63,037 nucleotides of DNA from a virus. Shown here piece after piece: positions 50,929 to 59,108 of this stretch (its first letter is position 1; each line of letters opens with the position of its first letter). The notes under the pieces were generated by a model. The model was not told the origin of the DNA and ran no database searches. It worked only from the letters and a program-made list of their open reading frames with translations. The stretch covers positions 1 through 63,037 of IMG/VR virus record IMGVR_UViG_3300035670_010208; one strand, 5' to 3'. The position numbers and the translations under genes were made by a program.

Positions 50929-52479
50929 TTAATTATCTTCTTTTTGATATTCGTATATACAAGCATCTGAAAGAACTAGCATTTTAACAACATTTGCAGC
51001 ATTCTCTACAGCATTAGAAAGACACATATGAACGTCAATAATCCCACTATCAAACGCATCTACTAGTTCTCCTGTTTTAAGGTTTAGTGCAAAACCTTTA
51101 GATGGCGATTTTCCGCCATGGTCAATATTAGCATTGCTGCACAGCCTATCAAAAGGTGCGAACAAGGCGTGTTTCCAGCTATCTAAGCTATTCTGCTCGC
51201 TCATACATGCTAGGGTACTGCCACCGCCTGCAACAATGCCAGATTTTATTGCAGACGCACAAGCAGAGATTGCATCTTCCGCCCTGTGTTTCCTTTCTAC
51301 TCTATCAAGTTCGTTATTTCCGCCTACATAAAGATACACTGCTGTTGATGACATGTTTGTGATTCTATTATGTAGCTTAATTTTCTCTACCTCATCTTCT
51401 GACGACTCTAGCTCTGCTCTTAGCTGAGATATCTTTAGTTCGATTGAGCCTTCTTTTGAATTTCCATTTACAACAAGACATTTCTGTTTTGTCATTTCAA
51501 GCTTTGAACAGAATCCTAAATCCTCAAGTTTGAAACTTTCTGGAATTGGTGTGTTTATAGCTTTGCCAAACTGTCTTGCGCCACAGAAAACACTAAGATC
51601 TTCAACAGCATCTGTCTTGTCTTTTCCAAAGAGAGATGTTTGAATTGGTATAAATTTGTTCTTGTATTTATCATCAGTTGATAACTGAAGTATCGTAGAG
51701 AGAACTTTGTCATCAAACTCATGAGCAAATAGAATTACGCTTCCTGGAATTGCTAACATAGATTTTAACATTGCCATGAATGGAGTTGAATGATTCAATA
51801 CGTCGTTGTGAATAAATATATGACAATTCTCTAGTACCAAAGAATTCTGATTTAGTGGAATCAATTTGCTGCTTGCAAGGCCGCCATTGAATCTAAAGCC
51901 ATCAAGAGTTTCTGTGTAAGAGAGAGCATTTGGTGTATCTTTGATTTGAATCATACCATCAGCTCCAACCTGTTCTATTGCGTCTGCAATAAGATTTGAT
52001 AAAAATTCATCTCCATTTGTAGATATTTTTGCAACATTATAAAGCTCTTCTTTTGTTTCAATGTTCTTTACATGTTTTACAACTTCAGATTTAAAAGTTT
52101 CTAAAAATTTATCAATCTTCTTTGCGATTTCAACTGGATGTTGACCTTCCTCTTTCATTTTCATGCAAGATTCTAGAAATTTGTATGCTAAAATTGTTGT
52201 GGTTGTTGTTCCATCGCCTGCAATTGTTGCTGTCTTCTTGGCAGAATTTCTAACGAAATCAACGCCAATTTTCTCAACCTCATCTTCTACATCAAAAAAT
52301 TTTGCTACGGTATAACCATCTTTTGTTACAATAGGTAGTTGTCCTGGCTGTTTAAGAATTACAGTTCTACCATTGGGGCCAAATGTTTTAGAAACTACAT
52401 CATGTAGTTTTTTGACTCCCGACAACACTTTTTTGTCAAAATCTGATTCTGATACTGTCTCTTTTTTTGTTTTAATCAC
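50929..52479 (-). CDS. groEL: GroEL-type chaperonin
   Basis: The 516-aa protein follows GroEL along its length. It has the equatorial KTFGPNGRTVIL (about 31-42), KDGYTVAKFFDVEDE, AGDGTTTTTILAYKFLE (the ATP-binding D-G-T-T-T motif near residue 90), an apical DGFRFNGGLASSKLIP and an AIKSGIVAGGGSTLACM equatorial return. It lacks the GGM tail of bacterial GroEL, and no GroES gene is visible in the window. Phage GroEL homologues are known in a few jumbo phages, where they can work as single rings without a co-chaperonin. It probably folds phage structural or enzyme proteins. Confidence 0.95.
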   Translation of the reverse strand: MIKTKKETVSESDFDKKVLSGVKKLHDVVSKTFGPNGRTVILKQPGQLPIVTKDGYTVAKFFDVEDEVEKIGVDFVRNSAKKTATIAGDGTTTTTILAYKFLESCMKMKEEGQHPVEIAKKIDKFLETFKSEVVKHVKNIETKEELYNVAKISTNGDEFLSNLIADAIEQVGADGMIQIKDTPNALSYTETLDGFRFNGGLASSKLIPLNQNSLVLENCHIFIHNDVLNHSTPFMAMLKSMLAIPGSVILFAHEFDDKVLSTILQLSTDDKYKNKFIPIQTSLFGKDKTDAVEDLSVFCGARQFGKAINTPIPESFKLEDLGFCSKLEMTKQKCLVVNGNSKEGSIELKISQLRAELESSEDEVEKIKLHNRITNMSSTAVYLYVGGNNELDRVERKHRAEDAISACASAIKSGIVAGGGSTLACMSEQNSLDSWKHALFAPFDRLCSNANIDHGGKSPSKGFALNLKTGELVDAFDSGIIDVHMCLSNAVENAANVVKMLVLSDACIYEYQKEDN

Positions 52480-53460
52480 TTAAATCCCCTCTGTTTTTAT
52501 GATGTCTAGTTTCGAGATTAGTTCATCTAGAAGCTTCATTGAGTAATATTGGTTACTGTTTAGTAAAAAGTCAAATTTATCTGTTCCTGTTTTTTCTTTT
52601 ATTGATTTAATAGTTTTATCAGACACTTGTCTCTTGTCCCAAATAGATTTTCTGTGTGGTTCAATATAATCAGTCATTGTAACATGGAAAGAGTTTTCGT
52701 ACTCATCTATATCTGGTTGATACATGAATAGTTTGTAGCCAGATGTTCCACAATAACAAGGAACAGCATCGATGCAATAAATGTTACTATCTTCTGCTGC
52801 GAAAATTATTCTTGCGACATATTTGTCGTTGTAGTCGAAATTTTGACTGACATATTCATCATGGTCATGAAGTTCAAGATCTTCAAGATAACTGTAGAAC
52901 ATTTCGGCAGCTTTATCTCTTGATATTTTACCTTTAGCTTGCTCTTCTGAAAAAAGTATTCCTAGATACACAAAGGAGTCTAATGTAATAGTTATATCTT
53001 CTAATGTGTCATCATTCGCATAAAATTTTATTCTTACATCAATTTCGTTATCTGTGAAATCTCCCGAATATCTGTACCACTCAATATCATATTTAGACAA
53101 CACTCTAGCTATGTTAGCTACATTTATTGCAGCTTCTATTGATTCAAATATCATAGACATATCAGATTCGTCTTCAATAAAGAATTCGAAAGGGTTGTCA
53201 GAAAATTCGCTTTCAAACCTGAATATAAAACCATTATCTTCTTCGTATAGTCTTACTAAAGCCACATCTCTATCTTCTATTGCCAGTCTGCCTTTATATT
53301 CACTAGATGATTCGTCATACTGTATTCCATTGTGATAAAAATAGTCCTTTTCTTTCAAAAAATCTAAAAGATGTTTAAGATAATCATGAATTGGCTTGTA
53401 ATATAAAATTTTTTTTGATGAGAAAATATTTTTTATTATTTTTGAAACATCTAGTCTCAT
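52480..53460 (-). CDS. Acidic hypothetical protein
   Basis: The 326-aa protein is acidic and rich in Tyr, Asp and Glu. Recurrent beta-type segments include GFIFRFESEFSDNPFEFFI and NEIDVRIKFYANDD, then a CIDAVPCYCGTSGYKLF region with three cysteines near 232-245. No catalytic motif is recognised. It starts immediately upstream of groEL (no spacer), so the two share a transcript and may be functionally linked, for instance as a client or regulator. That is inference. Confidence 0.6.
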   Translation of the reverse strand: MRLDVSKIIKNIFSSKKILYYKPIHDYLKHLLDFLKEKDYFYHNGIQYDESSSEYKGRLAIEDRDVALVRLYEEDNGFIFRFESEFSDNPFEFFIEDESDMSMIFESIEAAINVANIARVLSKYDIEWYRYSGDFTDNEIDVRIKFYANDDTLEDITITLDSFVYLGILFSEEQAKGKISRDKAAEMFYSYLEDLELHDHDEYVSQNFDYNDKYVARIIFAAEDSNIYCIDAVPCYCGTSGYKLFMYQPDIDEYENSFHVTMTDYIEPHRKSIWDKRQVSDKTIKSIKEKTGTDKFDFLLNSNQYYSMKLLDELISKLDIIKTEGI

Positions 53461-53475
53461 TTTATAAGTTTCCTT

Positions 53476-54072
53476 TTATTTCTTTTTATCTAAAGCTTTT
53501 TTCGCTACAGACTTCTGGTGTTTTTCCGCCTCTTTTCTTACTGTGCTGTACAAAAACTTTAGAACTCTTTTTGACATGCAAGCATCTAAATGCTTACATC
53601 CAATGCCTTGTAGTGTAGGGTTAGTGATTGGAGATGGTATTTTTTGTAAGTAAGTTCCGGCTCCTTTTTGGCTCGCTGCGTAAGAATAATGATACCAAAA
53701 AGAAGGGCACGTACAAAAAACACCTAAATCTCCATTGTACAAAAAGTCTGTTATTTCTTTTGAGGATTTATCATTTTGAACAAGATTGACAACTTCTGGC
53801 CAAGTTAGAAATTTGATATATACATCATAAGTACGTTCACTGGTTTTTAGCCATTCTCCAGAAGATTCATGTTTGAACTTAAACATTCCATTTTTAAAGC
53901 TTTCGAAGCTAGGAAACTTATCAGCTTTTTTCTGCATGTAATCTACATGATCGCCATGGTTATAGAATCTTGTGGCCCTCTGAGTTTTGAAAAGATCAAT
54001 AATGTCATCATGTTTCAATTCTTTTATAAGCTTTTCCATTTCTTCAAAAATTAGGTTGTCAATCTTGTTCAT
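53476..54072 (-). CDS. SWIM-type zinc-finger protein
   Basis: The 198-aa protein has a CxC...CxH arrangement. FCTCPSFWYHYSY supplies C120 and C122, and GIGCKHLDACM supplies C159 and H161. This is the SWIM zinc-finger pattern, associated with DNA or protein binding. The N-terminal half (MNKIDNLIFEEMEKLIKEL) is helical and the middle has WLKTSERTYDVYIKFL. The C-terminus is lysine-rich. It has a GGGGAATATAAC leader. Partner and role are unknown. Confidence 0.7.
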   Translation of the reverse strand: MNKIDNLIFEEMEKLIKELKHDDIIDLFKTQRATRFYNHGDHVDYMQKKADKFPSFESFKNGMFKFKHESSGEWLKTSERTYDVYIKFLTWPEVVNLVQNDKSSKEITDFLYNGDLGVFCTCPSFWYHYSYAASQKGAGTYLQKIPSPITNPTLQGIGCKHLDACMSKRVLKFLYSTVRKEAEKHQKSVAKKALDKKK

Positions 54073-54092
54073 GTTATATTCCCCAATAATTA

Positions 54093-55487
54093 TTATCTAT
54101 TATAGAACCATTCACAAAACATTCCACTTTCTTTATCTACGCAATAAAAAGTTAAACCTTTGTTTGATGAGGTAAACCCATTTAATTCATGCCATCTATC
54201 TGCACCTGCTACAGATGGAACTTGAATCTGCATTACTCCATAATAGTCTTGAATGTGTTTATGGTGTTTGTGTCCTACAAAGAAATATGTGTATTTTGTA
54301 TCTGCCCATAATTCTCTTGCCTCTTGTGGAATGAGTAGTGGCATGTTTTTTGGAGCGGCTCCATCTCCATGAGAGAAGCAAAGTAATGAATTTCCATATT
54401 TTTCATAATGCCTGCTTTTGATTTGAATTTTTAAGTCTTCAAAAGAGCAAACGCCACTAATGTCTCCGAATAGAGTCTCTACTCTTGGATTATTTCTAAA
54501 CCAAAAAGCAACCATACAATAAAGAGATATGCTTGTATCTTTATCGTGGTTGCCTGGAGTTGGAATCAATTTAACTTTTTCTGAAAGCAACAATAGTCTA
54601 TCTACCATATTGATTGCCTCAAATACGCCAGAAACAATCATATGAGAGTACGAAGATTCAGAGTCTTGTGGAGTACCTCTAGTCGTTGTGTTTTTAGAAC
54701 TGTCAATATGTAAGAAATCGCCGCCTAAAGTAAAATATATCTTTTCTGGGTTTCCATTTTTTACAATCTTATCTTCCAAAAAATCAAACGCATTTTTAAC
54801 AGCATTTTTTAAAATGTCATAATTGTGCTCATTCTTGTCGCCTACATCAATCTTTTTAGAAAGTTTACCCCAATGAAAGTCCTGCAAAGGAAAGATTAGA
54901 GAGTAAGGCTTATAGCTTCTTGTAAAGTTATGAACTTTTGGAGGTTCATAGTTTTTACAATTTCCAGCAATAGTTGTAAGGATTGAGTCGAGTACAGTTT
55001 TCTTGAAATTCCTCCACTTTTTAGACTCTTCTTTTACTAGAGCATATTCTTTTTCTTGTACTGATTGATTTAATCTTATCTCTCTTAACTCATCTACGAT
55101 TTCAAATAGCTTATCAGATGTAAGCTCCTTCTTTTCGTGAATTGTTACTGGTATACTTTCATGAGTTAGATCATTCTCTTTTAAAAATTTTCTAACAGTC
55201 TCTTTTGGAATGTTTAACTTTGTTGATATTTTAAATATTGATTTAGGAGAACCGTGATGACTAGAGTAGAGAGCCAGGATTGTCTTTTTTTGCTCTTCTG
55301 ACAGCAAAAATTCAAAATTAGAATCGTCTATATAATGACTTGGAGGATGAAGGGAGTATTTCTGAAATTTCTTTCTAAGAGTTCTCTCGTTCATGCTTAG
55401 TTTTTGTGCAGCTTGAGATACTGATTTGCTTTCTCTGAGAGTTTTGATTGCTTTTTCTACAAAAGAGTTTAGTTTATTTTTTGTCAT
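54093..55487 (-). CDS. Calcineurin-like metallophosphoesterase with N-terminal HTH domains
   Basis: The chosen ATG at 55487 has GGGAG a few bases upstream. A longer frame to 55544 would overlap the amidase further. The 464-aa protein has two helix-turn-helix segments (about 18-45 with VSQAAQKLSMNERTLRKKF, and about 85-105 with IFKISTKLNIPKETVRKFL). They are followed by a phosphoesterase core: DFHWG (D203, H205), GGDFLH (D257), GNHD (313-315), SHGDG and GHKHHKH. All metal ligands appear present. HTH plus phosphoesterase suggests a nuclease or regulator acting at DNA ends. It overlaps the amidase gene by 14 bases. Confidence 0.82.
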   Translation of the reverse strand: MTKNKLNSFVEKAIKTLRESKSVSQAAQKLSMNERTLRKKFQKYSLHPPSHYIDDSNFEFLLSEEQKKTILALYSSHHGSPKSIFKISTKLNIPKETVRKFLKENDLTHESIPVTIHEKKELTSDKLFEIVDELREIRLNQSVQEKEYALVKEESKKWRNFKKTVLDSILTTIAGNCKNYEPPKVHNFTRSYKPYSLIFPLQDFHWGKLSKKIDVGDKNEHNYDILKNAVKNAFDFLEDKIVKNGNPEKIYFTLGGDFLHIDSSKNTTTRGTPQDSESSYSHMIVSGVFEAINMVDRLLLLSEKVKLIPTPGNHDKDTSISLYCMVAFWFRNNPRVETLFGDISGVCSFEDLKIQIKSRHYEKYGNSLLCFSHGDGAAPKNMPLLIPQEARELWADTKYTYFFVGHKHHKHIQDYYGVMQIQVPSVAGADRWHELNGFTSSNKGLTFYCVDKESGMFCEWFYNR

Positions 55488-56280
55488 TATTGCTCCCTTT
55501 GATTGATTTTGTAATTGATTCCAAATCAAGACCAGCACAATCAATCTTATTTGGTGTCAAATGATAATGACAAATAACTCCTTTAAAAGACCCTGTTGCG
55601 CATTTTTCGTCCCATTTATCTTTATTTGGGTGCTCTACTGGTATATTGTAAAATTTGGTTAAAAAATTAACTAGCTTCTTGTAGCTCTCTATTTGCTTTG
55701 GATAATATCCAAGATGAGTGTTTTTCGATCCCTGACACACAGAGGTTATTACTGGCCTCTCTTCTCCAACATTTTTCTTGTACCAATCTTGATACTTAAG
55801 ATAATAAGCGTTTGAGAAATCAATACCGATAGAATCATCATTCCAAGAAACACCTCTTGGAATTTTTACACCTCTTTTAGACAAAAGATCTCTATCTACT
55901 GTAGTGGGACCAGCGTGCCACGAGATATCATTACAATCTACAAGCTGATAGATGTGTCCGTCATTATCAATACTAAAATGTGTAGAAATACCTCTTGAAG
56001 CCAACACTCTAAAGCAACTATCAGAAGAAAGTGTAGCGTCCCAGTGCGTAACAATGTATTTTGGAGTTCTTATTGTTTTTACTTTTTTATAACATTTGTC
56101 CGGTAGACCTTTCCATGTCACATCAAAATCTACTTCGACTGTTTTTCCAGAAATAAATATATAATTTTTTTTAGCTGGCTGAGACTCTTCTATTTTAGAT
56201 ATAGTAAAATCGTGGTCTTCTGCTTTGTTGTTTTTTTGTGGTACAAAATTAAAAATATTTTTTAAGAACGAAAATCCCAT
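55474..56280 (-). CDS. N-acetylmuramoyl-L-alanine amidase (endolysin)
   Basis: The 268-aa protein has an amidase_2/PGRP domain: YIVTHWDATLSS (H79), ISWHAGPT (H122), WNDDSIGIDFSN and CHYHLTPNKIDC (H240, C248). H and C are eight residues apart, as in T7 lysozyme (H122, C130). These are the zinc ligands that cleave the amide bond between N-acetylmuramate and L-alanine in peptidoglycan. About 65 residues precede the domain, with no signal peptide, so export would need a holin. It lies between clpP and the phosphoesterase gene. Confidence 0.9.
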   Translation of the reverse strand: MGFSFLKNIFNFVPQKNNKAEDHDFTISKIEESQPAKKNYIFISGKTVEVDFDVTWKGLPDKCYKKVKTIRTPKYIVTHWDATLSSDSCFRVLASRGISTHFSIDNDGHIYQLVDCNDISWHAGPTTVDRDLLSKRGVKIPRGVSWNDDSIGIDFSNAYYLKYQDWYKKNVGEERPVITSVCQGSKNTHLGYYPKQIESYKKLVNFLTKFYNIPVEHPNKDKWDEKCATGSFKGVICHYHLTPNKIDCAGLDLESITKSIKGSNNDKK

Positions 56281-56283
56281 GTT

Positions 56284-56922
56284 TTATCCCCCTATGATAT
56301 CATCAATAATGCCATATTTTTTAGCTTCTTCTGCGGTGAAGTAGTGATGATGTCCGCCTTCAATTAGTTTAAGAATCTTTTTTTCTGTTAATTTTGTGTT
56401 AGCGGCTATACTCTTTACATACATATCTTGTATATATTTTGCCTCATTGAATTCGTGATTGTTATAGGAAGTTGAGCCGCCTCCTGAATCAAAAACAACT
56501 TCGTGAATCATAAATCTCGTGTTCTTAGTAGAAAATCTCTTCTTTTTGGTGCCAGAACAGGCCAGTAAAACTCCAGCGCTCATAGTTTTTCCAATGCAAA
56601 TTATTTTTATATCTCTTTCTGTTTTTATTAAATTCATAACATCGATCATGGCAAACATGTCATCCGTGTTTCCACCACTTGTGCTAATATATACTTCGAT
56701 CTCTAAACCTTTTTCTAGCCTGTCATGAAGCGTTATTAGGTTTGCAATAAAATCAGAAGATGTCTTTTCGTTTACTGGACCATAAAACATAACTTTATTT
56801 ATGATTTCATCATCTTCTTGTCCTAAAGGTAAAAATTGAAAATTTATATTTTCTTTTTTATCTTCCGTTGTTTCTTCTGTATCTACCTCATCTTCTTCTA
56901 TTTTCTTCTTCTTTGTTGTCAT
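56284..56922 (-). CDS. clpP: ClpP-family serine protease
   Basis: The chosen ATG at 56922 has an unusually strong ribosome-binding site (AAGGAGGTGA). The 212-aa protein has an acidic N-terminal extension (about 1-35), then the ClpP core: VMFYGPVNEK, EVYISTSGGNTDDMF, CIGKTMSAGVLLACSG (Ser115) and TRFMIHEV (His140). The Ser-His distance of 25 equals that of E. coli ClpP. A plausible catalytic Asp lies in the C-terminal third. It may process capsid or scaffold proteins or modify host proteolysis. A hairpin with a T tract directly precedes its ribosome-binding site. Confidence 0.88.
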   Translation of the reverse strand: MTTKKKKIEEDEVDTEETTEDKKENINFQFLPLGQEDDEIINKVMFYGPVNEKTSSDFIANLITLHDRLEKGLEIEVYISTSGGNTDDMFAMIDVMNLIKTERDIKIICIGKTMSAGVLLACSGTKKKRFSTKNTRFMIHEVVFDSGGGSTSYNNHEFNEAKYIQDMYVKSIAANTKLTEKKILKLIEGGHHHYFTAEEAKKYGIIDDIIGG

Positions 56923-56940
56923 GCTCACCTCCTTTTTTGT

Positions 56941-57023
56941 AAAAAAAAACCTCTAAACTACTATTCGTAAGATTCTCGTCAAAACATAATGACGGAATAA
57001 ATTACGAAAATGCAATTTAGAGG
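56941..57023 (-). promoter_or_regulatory. Interrupted long hairpin with T tract before clpP (possible attenuator)
   Basis: Three nested inverted repeats line up in one structure: CCTCTAAA (56950-56957) with TTTAGAGG (57016-57023), TTCGTAA (56964-56970) with TTACGAA (57002-57008), and CGTCA (56977-56981) with TGACG (56990-56994). On the minus strand the outer stem is followed at once by nine T's, then ACAAAAAAGGAGG, the clpP ribosome-binding site. It may be a terminator/attenuator or an RNA processing or regulatory element. Confidence 0.7.
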
Positions 57024-57046
57024 GGTATTATAAAAAATATTTTAGA

Positions 57047-59089
57047 TTAAAAGTCTACACGATCTGCTAATTGTGCTAGTCTTGATTTTACATCATTCAA
57101 TTGAGCAAAAGTTGATTTGTCGTTTAGTTTGTTTATATCTGTTACTAGCTTCATGTAATCTTTTGCCAAGGCATCTCTCATGCCTTTTTCTGCTGCTTTT
57201 GCAGCAATTTCTTTTGCAGCTCTTTTGTATGCCTCTATTGTAGCCATTGCTTTATTGTTTCTTGGTTCATTGGCCGCTTTACCGATAAAAGAATCTAAAT
57301 TTTTATTCTCGTACATATTTCTGTCTGGCTCTTCTAGATCTTCTTCTGAATCTGAACATAGATAATCTGCTACTGTAGATAGATAGTTTGCAGCGAGAGT
57401 TAATTTGGACTGTACCCATGATTCCATTTCGCCCTCACCATTTTTTACATGTTTGTATATTTTTTTAGCAGCTCTTACAGCAGTTTTGAGTTGGTTTCTT
57501 GCCATATCATATTCATGATCTGGTTCTCGCTCTTCGTTTTCGTAATCTGAATATTTCATTTCTTTTATAATCCTTTTGTGACTAAATTTTCTGTTTTCGC
57601 TCATAAAGTCTCCTCCAACTTTTCTTTGTAGTACGGACGGATCAACGACTTCTCTTGCGCCTGTTTCTTTTTCAAAAAATTCTGAAAATACGTTTATAAC
57701 AATTTCATCGACTTTTTCCAAAGCTGTTTCGATCTCTGAATCCGATTTGTTAATATCTTCGCAAAACTCATCAAACTTAGTTTGAATAATTGAAAAGAAC
57801 TTTTCTGCAGCCTGTTGTGCTAGTATTGGTAATTTTTTTGTATTGAATAGATTGGCCTGATCGCTTAAGCTTTTTGGTTCTTGATATCCTGCCAACTTGA
57901 AATATTTGTTGGCTTTTGCTCTAAGCTCTTTTTCTATATTTTCTTTTGTATTTTCATCTGCATGGCACAGTTGTCTAACAAGAGCAGCAAGCTCTCTTTT
58001 TATAGAGTTTATTTCTTTTTCCCTAGGTGAACTTGTTGATATTTGCGAACCACCCACAGCATTTTTCGAAAGTTTATCATAAACTCTGTTGATTACGTTC
58101 AAGTATTTTGTCTCTTGTTCTCTTTCAAGCTTTAGTTTTAATATAGCGTCTTGAAGATTTCTTTTCTTTTGTATTTGTTCTTGATTTTTTGTAGAATAAC
58201 TAATTTTGTCAATTTCTAATTGTAATGATGTTATCTTTTCTTTTATTTTTTCTATTTTTTGTTGAGATTCTAGTAAATCTTGCTTTACTAAATTTAAAAT
58301 TTCTGATTTTCTTTTTTCTAATTTTTGTTTTGTTAACTGTATCTCGTCTTTTAGATTGTAATATTCTGCTTTTTTATCTCTAAGTTCTTCTCTCTTCCGA
58401 TCGTAAAGATCTTTTCTTTTTTCAAATTTTAGCTCTTGAATCTCTATGTTTAGTTCGTCAATCTCTTTTGAAAGAGATGAGAGTTTGAATAATTGTGTTT
58501 CGTATTTAGCTCTTAAAGCTTCGCCAGCCTTCGTACCAGATGCAGCTTCTATTTCTTCAAGATAGTATTTTTCTAATTCTTCTTTTGTTTTTGTAGGTTC
58601 TTGTTGTACAAGATATTGTGTAGAAACTGGAACTGAAACATTTTGTACAACAGGTTTCTGCGAAACATCTTTACCTAGATATGCATCTAGAACATCTAAA
58701 TAATCTATCCTCTTTCTTTTTCCGTATTTTTTTTCTTTTTGTGGTGCTGAACTGACAGAAGGAGGTGAGGGCTCTTTTGGTAAAGAAGGTTTATCTATAA
58801 CTGTTTCCGCTTTTGCAGGAGTTTGTTGTTCAGGTTTTTTTCCAACGGGTGCTCCTGGAGGAGTATCATCTGCTGAGGAAACTGTCTTATTTTTCGCAGA
58901 ACTTTTGTTAAGGTATGCCCTCACTTCTTTTTCAGTTGGTTCTCTTTTTAAAGAATTTTTTAAAACATCAACTGCATTGATGTAATCATCGTAACTAACT
59001 TTTGCCTCATTTGTGATCCTTAAGTTAAGTTTAAAACCCAAAGAACCTGGCACAAATCCAAGATTTTTTATTTTTTTATTTGTATCCAT
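57047..59089 (-). CDS. Coiled-coil head/core-type protein with WVQSK module
   Basis: The chosen start is the ATG at 59089 (MDTNKKIKN), 19 bases after the upstream stop with AAAGGAACC before it. The longer frame to 59170 is unlikely. The 680-aa protein has an N-terminal domain, a proline-rich linker (about 100-140), a long charged coiled coil (about 190-335) and a C-terminal region. That region has MARNQLKTAVRAAKKIYKH and GEMESWVQSKLTLAANYL. The W-V-Q-S-K module recurs in structural/core proteins of T4-like marine phages, as I recall. It is probably a prohead-core or internal head protein. Confidence 0.62.
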   Translation of the reverse strand: MDTNKKIKNLGFVPGSLGFKLNLRITNEAKVSYDDYINAVDVLKNSLKREPTEKEVRAYLNKSSAKNKTVSSADDTPPGAPVGKKPEQQTPAKAETVIDKPSLPKEPSPPSVSSAPQKEKKYGKRKRIDYLDVLDAYLGKDVSQKPVVQNVSVPVSTQYLVQQEPTKTKEELEKYYLEEIEAASGTKAGEALRAKYETQLFKLSSLSKEIDELNIEIQELKFEKRKDLYDRKREELRDKKAEYYNLKDEIQLTKQKLEKRKSEILNLVKQDLLESQQKIEKIKEKITSLQLEIDKISYSTKNQEQIQKKRNLQDAILKLKLEREQETKYLNVINRVYDKLSKNAVGGSQISTSSPREKEINSIKRELAALVRQLCHADENTKENIEKELRAKANKYFKLAGYQEPKSLSDQANLFNTKKLPILAQQAAEKFFSIIQTKFDEFCEDINKSDSEIETALEKVDEIVINVFSEFFEKETGAREVVDPSVLQRKVGGDFMSENRKFSHKRIIKEMKYSDYENEEREPDHEYDMARNQLKTAVRAAKKIYKHVKNGEGEMESWVQSKLTLAANYLSTVADYLCSDSEEDLEEPDRNMYENKNLDSFIGKAANEPRNNKAMATIEAYKRAAKEIAAKAAEKGMRDALAKDYMKLVTDINKLNDKSTFAQLNDVKSRLAQLADRVDF

Positions 59090-59108
59090 ACCAGGTTCCT
59101 TTGTTTGA

